64,000 nucleotides of DNA from contig NZ_CP107031.2 of assembly GCF_027474845.2 (NCBI RefSeq), positions 1,440,501 through 1,504,500 on the forward strand, read 5' to 3'. Shown piece after piece: positions 27,652-36,473 of the stretch; within the stretch, counting starts at the first letter, position 1; each line of letters starts with the position of its first letter. The position numbers and the translations under genes are program-made. The notes below the pieces were generated by a model, which saw nothing but the letters and a program-made list of their open reading frames with translations, did no database searches and was not told the DNA's origin. The stretch is from Maribacter aestuarii. Its GTDB lineage: Bacteria; Bacteroidota; Bacteroidia; Flavobacteriales; Flavobacteriaceae.

Positions 27652-29847
27652 CTAAAAACTGATTGCTACATTCAAAAAATAAGTTCGCCCGTATCCGTAC
27701 CAATACTTTGGTGCAAAAGAAGGCGTGCCGCTCAAATTATCTTGATTTAACTGACCAAAATTACCGTTCCTACTCTGTTCGTAACCTCCCGTCCTAAAAA
27801 GGGTATCAAAGAGATTATTAACACTTGCGAAAACACCGATATATTTCCCTTTCTTCAACCAAGACTTACCGCCTACCAAATTCAAAAGGTAAAAATTGTC
27901 CAATGGTTTCTGTTCCAGCAGTGCTGCCACGTTTTCCGCAGTTGCATCTGGAAAATTTTGACCCGTCTCTGGATCTAGGAAGAAACTTTTGGTGCGGGTA
28001 ATCGTAGATATATTGGCATAATTATTACCAAGATAGTTAGCCGTCATGCCCACCCACCAATATTTAGGGTCCCTATACTCAATTCCGAAAGCGAATGCCT
28101 TTTGAGGCCCTTGTGCTAACTTATATCCCTTTATGGCCGACGTTCCCAAATCCTTGGCCCCACTTACATCTATAAGTTCCTCATCCGCATCTGCCGTATC
28201 AAAATTTATAGTTACGAATGGATCGCTGGCGTAAAGGTATTTTCCTATCGCGGCAACCCCGGACAATTTCACCGTAGCCGATAATTGATATTCCAACCCG
28301 ATCTCCGTACCCATGTGTAATTTATCCAAGTCTGTCAATACTTCCTGAACAAAGTCCGAACCAACTCCGGCATCCACAAAGAAAAAGTTGATGTCCGTTG
28401 TATTTTGAAAACGTGTATAAAAACCGCTCACCCTACCCGTTAGTTTTGGCATTCTGATGTAATAATTCAAATCGACCGTAGATATGGTCTCACTCTGTAG
28501 ATTTGGCACGGTTAAGTTAGATTCTCTAGGATTAATGAATACATTCTGCAACACGGGAGCCTTTTTAATATAACCTGCATTGGAAACAATCCAGTGTCTT
28601 CCCGTTATTTTATAGGTTAGGCCTCCTTTGGTCCCAAAGTTTGAAAAACTCAGTTTTCCACTTTCACCCAAGGAATTATCAGGAAATCGTCCGTTTTCGA
28701 ATAATCCATTTCTTAGATAGGTAACCGCAGCATATCTTCCGGAGACAAAGGCCTTCCATTTAATAAAATCTAAATTCAATTGTGCAAATGCTTCCGTTTC
28801 ATTGGCAATTAATTTATAGTTATAATTGAAAATATCTCCTTCTGTTTTATTTAGGTCCCCTGTTAAATCATTTCTCGTGTCAGAAAACGTATCAATGTCC
28901 TCATGAAATTCCGCACCCAACAAATCGTTTATTTCAGCATAATTTTCCGAAGATAAATTCTTGTTCGTGACTCCAAAATCCAGTTTTAACTTATCGCTTA
29001 TTTTCAAGTTCCCATTCAATCGGGCAGTGAGCTGAGTATCATCTACGGTATCATCATATAACAGGTAAGCCGCTTTGCCATTTTGTGATGGGCTGTTATT
29101 GGCTCTATACATATTGTTCCAGTCTAGTTGTGGGCTGTTCAAAAAACCCTCTTTGGCTATATTCGCGCTTACAAAATTGGCGCCAATTGGACTGTTAATG
29201 TAAAAGCTGGGCAGATATCGATAATATGTAGGATCGGGATTAGGTGCATTAAAATATCCAAGCCTACTCCTAGCATGAGTCCCTGTTTGAAAAGAGATTC
29301 CGGTGTTAAGGTTTAAATTCTTGGAATCATAAAAATAATTTAAAAGCACCATAGGTTCCGCAATTTTCCGTTCCCTAGAATTCCTTATATTTCCATCTTG
29401 TACTCCCCAATAGGGATTGTATCTATTTCCTACTAGATTAAAAACTTCTTGGGTAATGGCAGAGGACCGTCCCCTTCTATTAGAGGCCAAAATAGTGGTC
29501 AATGCAAAACTGTTCTTTTCGTTAAATTGATATTCCAGAGCTCCATAAAACGAATAGGCGTCGTATAAGGTTCCGTTTATATAGCCCTCTTTAGCCCAGC
29601 GCCTAGAGGCGGAAAACATATAGGCCAATCCATTTTCCTGTAATCCGGAATTATAGGTTGCCATTAACCTTCCTGTGTAAGTTCTATTGGAAGCCGAACT
29701 AGAAATTCGAAACCCGGAGCGTAGACCTGAAGGTCTTAAATCTATGTTGGTATTACCCAATATTCCGCCAAATGTATGCTCGGAAGCCGCTATTCCGTTT
29801 GAAAATTCTTGGTTCCGGACAATATCATTAAGTCCACCCCAGTTATT
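27652..29847 (-). pseudogene. TonB-dependent receptor, 3' part, separated from its 5' part by the island
   Basis: The minus-strand frame begins at the island boundary with NWGGLNDIVRNQEF and continues about 730 residues through the rest of the plug (EHTFGGILGNTNIDLRPSG) and the beta barrel (LQENGLAYMFSASRRWAKEGYING) to the final strand FLNVAISF. There is no start or signal peptide. The missing N-terminus is at 58,072-58,623, and joining them across CCAGTTATT gives PQWNNWGGLND in frame. An internal ATG at 29,760 could give a product without a signal peptide, which is unlikely to be functional. The intact receptor would be about 900 residues. Confidence 0.93.
29839..29847. repeat. Island attachment core, left copy (9 bp)
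   Basis: CCAGTTATT is shared exactly with 58072-58080 at the other end. Outside this copy the sequence is receptor coding DNA; inside it begins AT-rich island DNA. Confidence 0.85.
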
Positions 29848-29852
29848 TTAAC

Positions 29853-29868
29853 TAATTATGTAAGTTTA
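29853..29868 (+). repeat. Inverted arm next to the attachment core (left)
   Basis: TAATTATGTAAGTTTA is the inverted counterpart, with one mismatch, of TAAAGTTACATAATTA at 58044-58059. In the circular form of the island the two arms would flank the core, as expected for a serine-recombinase attP. Confidence 0.6.
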
Positions 29869-29910
29869 TTAAATATTTCTTTAATTCGTAGATTTGAAGA
29901 AAGTTGAAAT

Positions 29911-30684
29911 ATGGCTACCTGGTTAGTACTGCACAAGAAACATTCTGGATACGGAGATGTTTTGGGAGAAACTTATGAATATCCATTGGGCATCGCAAAT
30001 TCTAAGCAAATTAAAGTGGGGGACCATATTGTTTTTTGTCTAACGAAGTATCCAATCAAAGACGATAAAAGGATACTTGGTTATGGACGAATTAAAAACT
30101 TGGAACCAAGAAAACCACTAGCAGACGACTCTTATAAGAGACAAAGAATAGCTGCTCACTTAGAAAATTACAGGAAATTTACCCCTGCTTTATCTTTTAA
30201 TGACATAGGAGGCGACCCCCGTTCGAATGGCACTAATTCAATTAACAGAATACAATTTGACTTTCAACTTTACTCAAGTACTAGGATTGAAACACCAATT
30301 GATGACGACTATACAAACAAACAGTATTATGCTCGTACTGTTAGAAAAGGTCAACCTAAACTGCGAGAATTACTGTTAAAAGAATATGACTATCGCTGTA
30401 CAATTAGTGGACATGGTCCAACCAATGTCCTTGAGGCATGTCATATAATCCCACATAATGTTTCAGGTAACAATCAGCTTGACAATGCTTTGTTGTTAAG
30501 GTCAGATTTACATTGTTTATTCGACGATAGCCTTTTGAAAATAAACCCAAATACATATACTATTGAAATTGATCAATCAATTATTAAAACTCCATATGGC
30601 AAATTACATGGTAAATCATTAAGGAAAAGGTTGGATGGATCTTACCCTAAAGTAAAATTTCTTAAATCCAGATATAAGAATTAA
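29911..30684 (+). CDS. EVE/PUA-like domain plus HNH endonuclease
   Basis: The 257-residue protein has an N-terminal domain (TWLVLHKKHSGYGDVLGETY, then IKVGDHIVFCL and ILGYGRIKNLEP; about 1-70) that looks like an EVE/PUA-like reader. A C-terminal HNH_2-type nuclease follows: YDYRCTISGHGPTNVLEACHIIPH (about 166-190), NALLLRSDLHCLFDD (about 200-215). In this architecture the reader commonly recognises modified bases and the HNH cuts, giving modification-dependent restriction. It is the first gene inside the left end of the island. Its stop lies 1 base from the convergent XseA-like gene. The reader-domain assignment is less certain than the HNH. Confidence 0.75.
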   Translation: MATWLVLHKKHSGYGDVLGETYEYPLGIANSKQIKVGDHIVFCLTKYPIKDDKRILGYGRIKNLEPRKPLADDSYKRQRIAAHLENYRKFTPALSFNDIGGDPRSNGTNSINRIQFDFQLYSSTRIETPIDDDYTNKQYYARTVRKGQPKLRELLLKEYDYRCTISGHGPTNVLEACHIIPHNVSGNNQLDNALLLRSDLHCLFDDSLLKINPNTYTIEIDQSIIKTPYGKLHGKSLRKRLDGSYPKVKFLKSRYKN

Positions 30685-30685
30685 A

Positions 30686-31750
30686 TCAAAGAAAAATAAT
30701 CAATAGACATACTACGAGCAGAAATGTTATTGAAAGTACAGTATACAAGTAAAGCTTTTCCCTATTCTTAAATATCTGCTCCAGCTTGTCCCTATCGGTC
30801 TGGCCCCTCAAAACTTCGGCCTTAATGGATTTCTCCGCCTTGAGCAATCTTTCGTCCCTATCCTTTACTATGGTGTTCAAATCCTTTTCCAATAAGGTAA
30901 TCCTTTCTTCAAGTCCAGTGCGTTCCTTTATCTGGCCCCTATGCTGCTCTACTATTTTCTGTAGAAATGAACCGAATGCCGTTGGTGTGGCAAATCCCTT
31001 GTCCGCACATTTTTCCAATAGGGTAACATCCTCCATATGCCCAATAGCCGTTGCAAATGCCATACTACACTCCAACGAGGCCTGGCAAAGCTTTACATCG
31101 TTGAATATTTCCAATCCGCTGCCTCCGCCCCGCATGACCACTAGAAGATCGGATTCCTGTTTGGAGAGCTGTTTGATTTTTTTCTCCAGATCCGTGGTGT
31201 TGGATAGGTTGACCAGGTGCTCGTTAATTACGTAGAAGTCCGAATCGATAAGTTGGTTCCTGTAATCCTCCCCAACAATCGAATTGTTGCCCGTTATAAT
31301 GTTTATTAAGGGCTTTTGGCCATTGGAAATCCTGTCCAATAGAAGTTGGTCCAAAAATGGGATGGGGCGTTTAAACCGCTCCTGAACGACACTGAACTCA
31401 TCCTTGGAAATGAATTGGAACTCGTCCTTTTTGTCCTTCAGTTTTGTTACCCTGAAAAGCAATCTTATCGTGCCGTCGTTTATACTGTTAATTGTCTTGA
31501 TCAGGTGGCCTTCGAATACGTAATATTGTTTGGGCTTAAGGTATTCCCTTATTTTCTCTGGAACTACTAAAGTAAACTTGCTAAGCTTGTTCTCATCATG
31601 GAGGGTATCATAGTATACGTTCCCGTACTTCTTATTCTGACCAGGTGAATAGAACCCTTCCAAGCCTATGATTTTCTCATCGAATGGGGTCGTAAGGGTA
31701 TTGCGGCAGATTTCAGTAAGTGAATCAACTGTGAAGGGGGGCTCCTGCAT
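30686..31750 (-). CDS. Membrane-anchored exonuclease VII large-subunit-like protein
   Basis: The 354-residue protein follows the XseA plan. An N-terminal OB-like domain (about 1-110) precedes a core with LLVVMRGGGSGLEIFND (about 203-218), SMAFATAIGHMEDVTLLEKCADKGFATPTAFG (cited in parts: AIGHMEDVTLL and ADKGFATPTAFG, about 232-258). A coiled coil (about 262-325) follows and ends in one strong transmembrane helix (about 332-353). XseA normally reads GHETD; here it is GHMED. No xseB lies beside it, and chromosomal XseA enzymes are soluble and longer. It is probably a membrane-tethered DNase or DNA-binding effector. The inferred role in phage or plasmid defence rests on the island context. Confidence 0.75.
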   Translation of the reverse strand: MQEPPFTVDSLTEICRNTLTTPFDEKIIGLEGFYSPGQNKKYGNVYYDTLHDENKLSKFTLVVPEKIREYLKPKQYYVFEGHLIKTINSINDGTIRLLFRVTKLKDKKDEFQFISKDEFSVVQERFKRPIPFLDQLLLDRISNGQKPLINIITGNNSIVGEDYRNQLIDSDFYVINEHLVNLSNTTDLEKKIKQLSKQESDLLVVMRGGGSGLEIFNDVKLCQASLECSMAFATAIGHMEDVTLLEKCADKGFATPTAFGSFLQKIVEQHRGQIKERTGLEERITLLEKDLNTIVKDRDERLLKAEKSIKAEVLRGQTDRDKLEQIFKNREKLYLYTVLSITFLLVVCLLIIFL

Positions 31751-31999
31751 CTAGTTTTTTTCAAAAATATGATAATATTTACTTATGAATTTCAAATTAA
31801 CCACGATAGCGCTTTTTATATTAATTATCATATTCAAAAACTAACAACACCCAATTCTTACCCTTAGTTCAAAAACTAAATGATTAATTATTCATGCTCA
31901 AAACATTTGATATTATAAAAATCAGCCTTTATTGTTTATTTCAAAGCTATGATTGATAATTGACTATCTTGTAAATGTATCCTACAGCCACTACTTCAC

Positions 32000-33118
32000 A
32001 TGATTAGCTTTTTTCGTAAAATCCGCAAAAAACTCACATACAATAACAAACCTTCAAAATATCTACACCATGATTTTGGTAATATTGACACTATTTCAAT
32101 TAAAGGGGGCTTTAAGCGGTATAACGTTTTATTTTTTCTTTTGATTACACAATCCTATGTAGATGGAAAGCAGAACAATACGATGCAGGTTGAAAAATTA
32201 CCAATTGAGGTTGACATAACACTACAAATTAATAGAATATATAATATCAACTCGGTCGATGAGACCTATAAAGTTGATGGTTGTTTTTTTTACAAATGGC
32301 GCTCCGAACAAGCAAAGTTGAGAATAGTTGATTCCCTTTCAACCCATGTTATATTTGAAAACGAAAGAGCGAAAGAGTTTTTAAAAAGTGTGTCATGGAT
32401 TCCTGCCTTTGACCTTATAAACGTGCAGGGTAATCGTGATATCCCAAACATTCAAATTAAAATCGATTCAACAGGAGAAATCGTATATAAAGAAAGTTTT
32501 TCAGATACGTTTTCAACAAATATGGATTTTAATAAGTTCCCTTTCGATTCTAAAATATTCAAAGTTGAAATCGAATCATTTGGACTTGAAAGTCGTCAAT
32601 TAGTATTTGTTAATCCAAAATTATTTCTCGACAAACACGTTCTCGATGAGGATTGGATAGTGGTTCGAGAAAATGCAGTAGTAAAATTGAATAACTATCC
32701 TTTTTCGGGTCAAGAAAAATACTCACGTGTAGCTTTTGTGGTTGAAGCGAATAGGAATCCAAAAAATTATATATCTCTAGTGCTTTTTCCATTACTTATC
32801 TTAATATTATCTTCTTTCTCTATTTTTTGGTTGAAGGATTTTAAGACACAAATAATTATTGGTTTAATATCATTGTTGTCTTCTTTAGTCCTCAATATTT
32901 TTTCAGCTTCTTTTATCCCAAAACTACCCTACCGAACTTTTATAGAATATATAATGAGTATAAGCCATTTATTCATTTTCGCTGTAGTATTTACTGTCAT
33001 TATCACCAAAAGGAAAAAGGAGTTAGAAGGACCTTCATCTCTAATTAGGCATCTTAGGTATTTCTTTCCTTTGGCTTATTTAGCGTCTATTTTATTGCTT
33101 TTTAAATGGAAATTTTAG
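32000..33118 (+). CDS. Prokaryotic pentameric ligand-gated ion channel (Cys-loop receptor homologue)
   Basis: The 372-residue protein has a hydrophobic leader (YNVLFFLLITQSY, about 42-54) and an extracellular beta sandwich (VEVDITLQINRIYNIN is approximate; KVDGCFFYKWR; SWIPAFDLINVQGN). The FNKFPFDSKIFKVEI segment is the cysteine-less equivalent of the Cys-loop. Four membrane helices follow: M1 YISLVLFPLLILILSSFSIF, M2-M3 with NIFSASFIPKLPYRTFIEYI, closely resembling the GLIC NILVETNLPKTPYMTY region, and a C-terminal M4. Length and order fit GLIC/ELIC-type channels, which are cation channels in the inner membrane. The ligand is unknown. It is a surprising island cargo gene with no evident partner. 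Confidence 0.9.
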   Translation: MISFFRKIRKKLTYNNKPSKYLHHDFGNIDTISIKGGFKRYNVLFFLLITQSYVDGKQNNTMQVEKLPIEVDITLQINRIYNINSVDETYKVDGCFFYKWRSEQAKLRIVDSLSTHVIFENERAKEFLKSVSWIPAFDLINVQGNRDIPNIQIKIDSTGEIVYKESFSDTFSTNMDFNKFPFDSKIFKVEIESFGLESRQLVFVNPKLFLDKHVLDEDWIVVRENAVVKLNNYPFSGQEKYSRVAFVVEANRNPKNYISLVLFPLLILILSSFSIFWLKDFKTQIIIGLISLLSSLVLNIFSASFIPKLPYRTFIEYIMSISHLFIFAVVFTVIITKRKKELEGPSSLIRHLRYFFPLAYLASILLLFKWKF

Positions 33119-33232
33119 TCTCTTCCTGTAACGTTTTTGTAATTAAGGAATATTAAATTCCGTTTGATGGGGGTCCAAAGCATTTATAACTTCTAAAAAA
33201 GATTCCTAAGTATCCAATTCCTAAGTATCCAT

Positions 33233-33505
33233 ATGAAGGTCATACTAAGATATTTTTCATATTCCCGTCCTAAGATAAATACGAAGAACGGTCTAGTACA
33301 TAAGAAAAAATCAACATTATGGAAAAAGAATCCGAAAATGAATGGGTTGAATCTAGGTTTCAATGCAGATGAAGATGTCGGCCAAAAGGTATTTTACTGC
33401 CATATGTTATTAATCACAAGAAGAATAAACGATGTTCCCGACCCTATAGAAAGTATTAGAAATGTAATAACAGGAAAAAGAAAGTATCAGTCTCAAATTG
33501 ATTAA
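33233..33505 (+). CDS. Short hypothetical ORF, possibly a remnant
   Basis: The 90-codon ORF is basic and low in hydrophobics, with no recognisable domain. A second frame in the same stretch starts ATG 33319 (MEKESENEWVESRFQC) and stops after 17 codons. The mixture of short frames looks like decayed coding sequence, so whether this is expressed is doubtful. Confidence 0.25.
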   Translation: MKVILRYFSYSRPKINTKNGLVHKKKSTLWKKNPKMNGLNLGFNADEDVGQKVFYCHMLLITRRINDVPDPIESIRNVITGKRKYQSQID

Positions 33506-33558
33506 AAAATCACCTCCGAATTGGAAGCGCAATTGGTAATTGAAATATAACAGATAAC

Positions 33559-34410
33559 CTAATATTTCATATCCCAAGCAGTAGCTGTAGAAATGACCTT
33601 TTCTACTAGCCTTTTTAAATAGAATTTTCTACCCTCTAACTTTTCAAATGTCACTTCATCTTTGTTACCATAATACCTTACCTTAACAGAATAAAAAACA
33701 CCGTCCCCTTCCAATTTATTGAAAGAAGAATAGTTGTCCGTTATTGTGTATTGATAATCATCTTCCCAGATGAGAGTGCCTATAAAACCTTTTGTCCCAT
33801 ATACCGTTGCGCGTTTAATATCTTTCTTGTGAACAAAAAAGTCCCCACCGTCCAATCCTTGCCCTTCATTTAGCTGACCCACTTTTATGTGTTTCATTTT
33901 CGCATATTCTTCTGTATCGAATTCTACCTTCGTAGTATTATACCATGGAGCAGAAAAGATTATTTCAGTTGTGACTCCATCTAAACTTACATTCTCTATT
34001 CTTCCAGCTCCTGCAAACGTAAAAAGGGAATTGTGTGGAACTTTATAGATAATTTTGAATCTCTTAAATCCGTAGTTCTTAGCTTCCTTTCCCTTTATTT
34101 CAATAGGATTATCATAACCGTAAGTAAATGCGCTTAATGGGTCCGATGCAATTTCTAGCAAAATTCTTTTTTGCTGTTGGTCTGTGAATTTTAGATTTTC
34201 TAATCTTGTCTTTTCATTTTCTGCGTTTGCAAGTGCTAATTTACCGTAGTCTATAGTAGATATATTTTTATTAATATTTACATTACCGCTCATTTTCACA
34301 TTTTCATTGATATTTGCGTTTATGTTTTGATTTACCGTGTAATACCCAGAATACTGTGCAATAGCGGTTGAAAAGGTAATAAATAGAACTATGGCCATTC
34401 TTATTTTCAT
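33559..34410 (-). CDS. Exported hypothetical protein with Asn-rich N-terminus
   Basis: The 283-residue protein has a signal peptide ending FSTAIAQ and an Asn-rich segment (NQNINANINENVKMSGNVNINKN, cited partly: NINANINENV). The body is beta-rich (FKRFKIIYKVPHN, VEKVISTATAWDMKY). No family recognised. The gene is 49 bases downstream of the 128-residue gene on the same strand, so they may form a two-gene operon. Confidence 0.6.
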   Translation of the reverse strand: MKIRMAIVLFITFSTAIAQYSGYYTVNQNINANINENVKMSGNVNINKNISTIDYGKLALANAENEKTRLENLKFTDQQQKRILLEIASDPLSAFTYGYDNPIEIKGKEAKNYGFKRFKIIYKVPHNSLFTFAGAGRIENVSLDGVTTEIIFSAPWYNTTKVEFDTEEYAKMKHIKVGQLNEGQGLDGGDFFVHKKDIKRATVYGTKGFIGTLIWEDDYQYTITDNYSSFNKLEGDGVFYSVKVRYYGNKDEVTFEKLEGRKFYLKRLVEKVISTATAWDMKY

Positions 34411-34459
34411 ACTTATTGTTTAATAATATTGATACGTTTTTAACGTATTTTCCTACAGT

Positions 34460-34846
34460 TTATTTCATTAACCAACCACTACTGACATTGCAATTGTAAA
34501 TGTCCTTTACCTCACCATCCCTTTGTTCTATGATATAGGCGAATCTAATTTTACCATCGGCTCCGTAAAACTCGTAGGTACTATGGCCCATTACACACAT
34601 ACCACATTCGCCGTACTTAAGGATTGTGCTATCAAAGCCTTTGGACCTGGCAAAATCGAACTGTCCTTTTAAAAAGGCCAGAAACCTATATTTATCTTTC
34701 TCTTCGAAGTATTGGTCCTCGTCCAATAACGGTTCTATTATTTTTGTATCCAGCTTGGTGCATGCATCTATAAAGCTATTAATGATTAACCTGGCCTCTG
34801 AACCTTTTGAAGCTTGTTCCTTTACCTTTAATTTTATCAGTTCCAT
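34460..34846 (-). CDS. Hypothetical cytoplasmic protein with a CxxC motif
   Basis: The 128-residue protein is soluble. It has an N-terminal helical half (SEARLIINSFIDACTKLDTKII) and a beta-rich half with YGECGMCVMGHSTYEFYGADG, suggestive of an NTF2-like or metal-binding fold. No domain assigned with confidence. It appears transcribed leftwards with the exported protein. Confidence 0.6.
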   Translation of the reverse strand: MELIKLKVKEQASKGSEARLIINSFIDACTKLDTKIIEPLLDEDQYFEEKDKYRFLAFLKGQFDFARSKGFDSTILKYGECGMCVMGHSTYEFYGADGKIRFAYIIEQRDGEVKDIYNCNVSSGWLMK

Positions 34847-35596
34847 TTATATTATATATTGGTTTATAACTACCGCAATATTGGAGGTTTTAAGCTGCGA
34901 TTCAAACAAAGCATTGAATATTAGATCAGGTGAGCCTTAATCCCGATAAAAGGATATTTTATGTGTTAAACAGGATTTTATGTCATTCGTTAAAAGTTAT
35001 ATCATTGCCCACTTCACTTTCTAAGGCTATCCCAAAAAGTACCTTTACAGGACGAAATTTGAGGTAGGAATCAATATTGCACATACAACCGTATTATAAA
35101 AAGCATAAATTTTGAATTTAGGCTTACCGTTCCCCTATGAAAGAAAATTGGAACAGACCCCTTCCAATTTTTCATTTTTTGGCGGCATTAGTCACTTCTT
35201 ATTAAAAGTAGATTTTGACCCAAACCAATAGTTGTAAACACACTTTTTACCATTTTGAAGGTGAAGAAATGATGTTTATTTCAGTTAATTATATGTTAAA
35301 AAATGCTAAACTAACTACTTTAGTAGGCTAATCTAACTACATCAGCACTTAACCATCTGTAAATCATTTATTTATATTTTTATACCTTAATTTAGTTAAT
35401 TTATAAAATACTGTAATACAGATAGTTATAATAATAATTCGAATATTTTTTGTATCTTTGTACAAGCAACAGCTAGTAAATCGGCCTTGCAAAAAAACGT
35501 CTAACCTGTATCTCTAGAGTCTCTCTTTAAGAGGGCTCCAACCTAGCGCTAAACACGCCAAGGTGGACCAATGATACGCCTAAAAAGGAAAATAAA
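34847..35596. other. 750-base gene-free AT-rich region
   Basis: No supported ORF on either strand. It holds a strong -7-like box at 35453-35460, a CTACTTTAGTAG inverted repeat near 35310 and a mixed leader (35461-35596) with a CTCTTTAAGAG palindrome. It separates the left cargo from the polymerase-like module, so it may contain control sites or an origin. I see no iteron array. Confidence 0.5.
35453..35460 (+). promoter_or_regulatory. Candidate Bacteroidota -7 box for the 35597-37859 genes
   Basis: TATCTTTG is an exact TAnnTTTG match and is followed by a leader of about 135 bases before the first ATG at 35597. The -33 side is only AT-rich. Confidence 0.5.
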
Positions 35597-35842
35597 ATGT
35601 TTAACTATTTTGAATGTATTACCAATTCCAGTAAAGTCCTAGGATCCCTTCAATTGGACCAATTCCACTCTAAATTTAAAAATACTGAACAGCTCATTGA
35701 TTGTGTGCAATCTCATGATGCGATTATCTACCACAATTCAAGTAAGGTAAGGTTTTGCGAAATACATTTTTACTACAGGAAAATTAAGCGATGGGTCGCA
35801 ACATTCAGTTATGTGGCCAGGCCCACTAATCTGGGGCCCTAA
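35597..35842 (+). CDS. Small hypothetical protein
   Basis: The 81-residue protein is preceded by AAAAAGGAAAATAAA ahead of ATG. It is soluble and mildly basic, with IHFYYRKIKRWVATF at the end. It is the first gene behind the -7-like box and the long leader, so it is plausible as a real gene. No family recognised. Confidence 0.5.
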   Translation: MFNYFECITNSSKVLGSLQLDQFHSKFKNTEQLIDCVQSHDAIIYHNSSKVRFCEIHFYYRKIKRWVATFSYVARPTNLGP

Positions 35843-35959
35843 ATCCAACAAATAACTTTATCGATTTTTTTTACAAGGAGCTTAAAAAAAATAGGACAAG
35901 CTTCAATGGGATACCTATGTCCAAAAACAAGCGAATTATTAATTACAAATATTATCAAA

Positions 35960-36440
35960 ATGAAGAATTCAAAATTTTATCACTATACCCATTACCAACA
36001 TCTAGCAAGTATTCTAGATTCAGGATACATCAAATGGGCAAATACGAGCACATTCCACAATAAGGAGAAAGCAGTAGCCTGGATATCAACAAACCCGCAT
36101 TGGGAGAATACCGCCACAAAGATGTTATGTAACAATCAAGGACAAAGAAAAATAATGTCATTCGAAGAACAATTAAGCTTTTGCGGATGTGCCAGGATAC
36201 AAGTACGGGAGAAAGCACTTCTTGATTGGCCAGAACTTGTTAAAAGGACTAAAAAAACCCAAGGATGTTCAGGAACTTGAGGAGGTAAGTATTGAACGGT
36301 GGGCTGACCCATCCGAGTGGCACGGAAGCTTAAAACCTATTACCAGAAAAGATTGGCTGTCGGTAGAAATTTTTGAAAACGGGGTATGGAAAAAGGTGAT
36401 CATCCTTGATGAAACCGCCAATTACTTAAGCAATATATAA
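35960..36440 (+). pseudogene. Frameshifted hypothetical gene (about 159 residues when repaired)
   Basis: Frame 1 from ATG 35960 (MKNSKFYHYTHYQHLASIL) stops at 36280. Frame 2, overlapping from about 36250, continues VQELEEVSIERWADPSEWHG to 36440. Removing one A from the A7 tract near 36250 joins them as KRTKKPKDVQELEEV. The repaired protein starts with the HYTxxxHLxxILxxGYI pattern seen in ADP-ribosyltransferase-fold proteins, but catalytic residues are not clear. It is either inactivated or a homopolymer sequencing error. It lies 33 bases ahead of the polymerase-like gene. Confidence 0.6.
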
Positions 36441-36473
36441 ATATTCACTCCAAATAATTAAAAAATTAAAATT

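Noticed and set aside
34847..35596. CRISPR array or iteron array
   Set aside because: No regular direct repeats with similar spacers appear here or elsewhere in the window.
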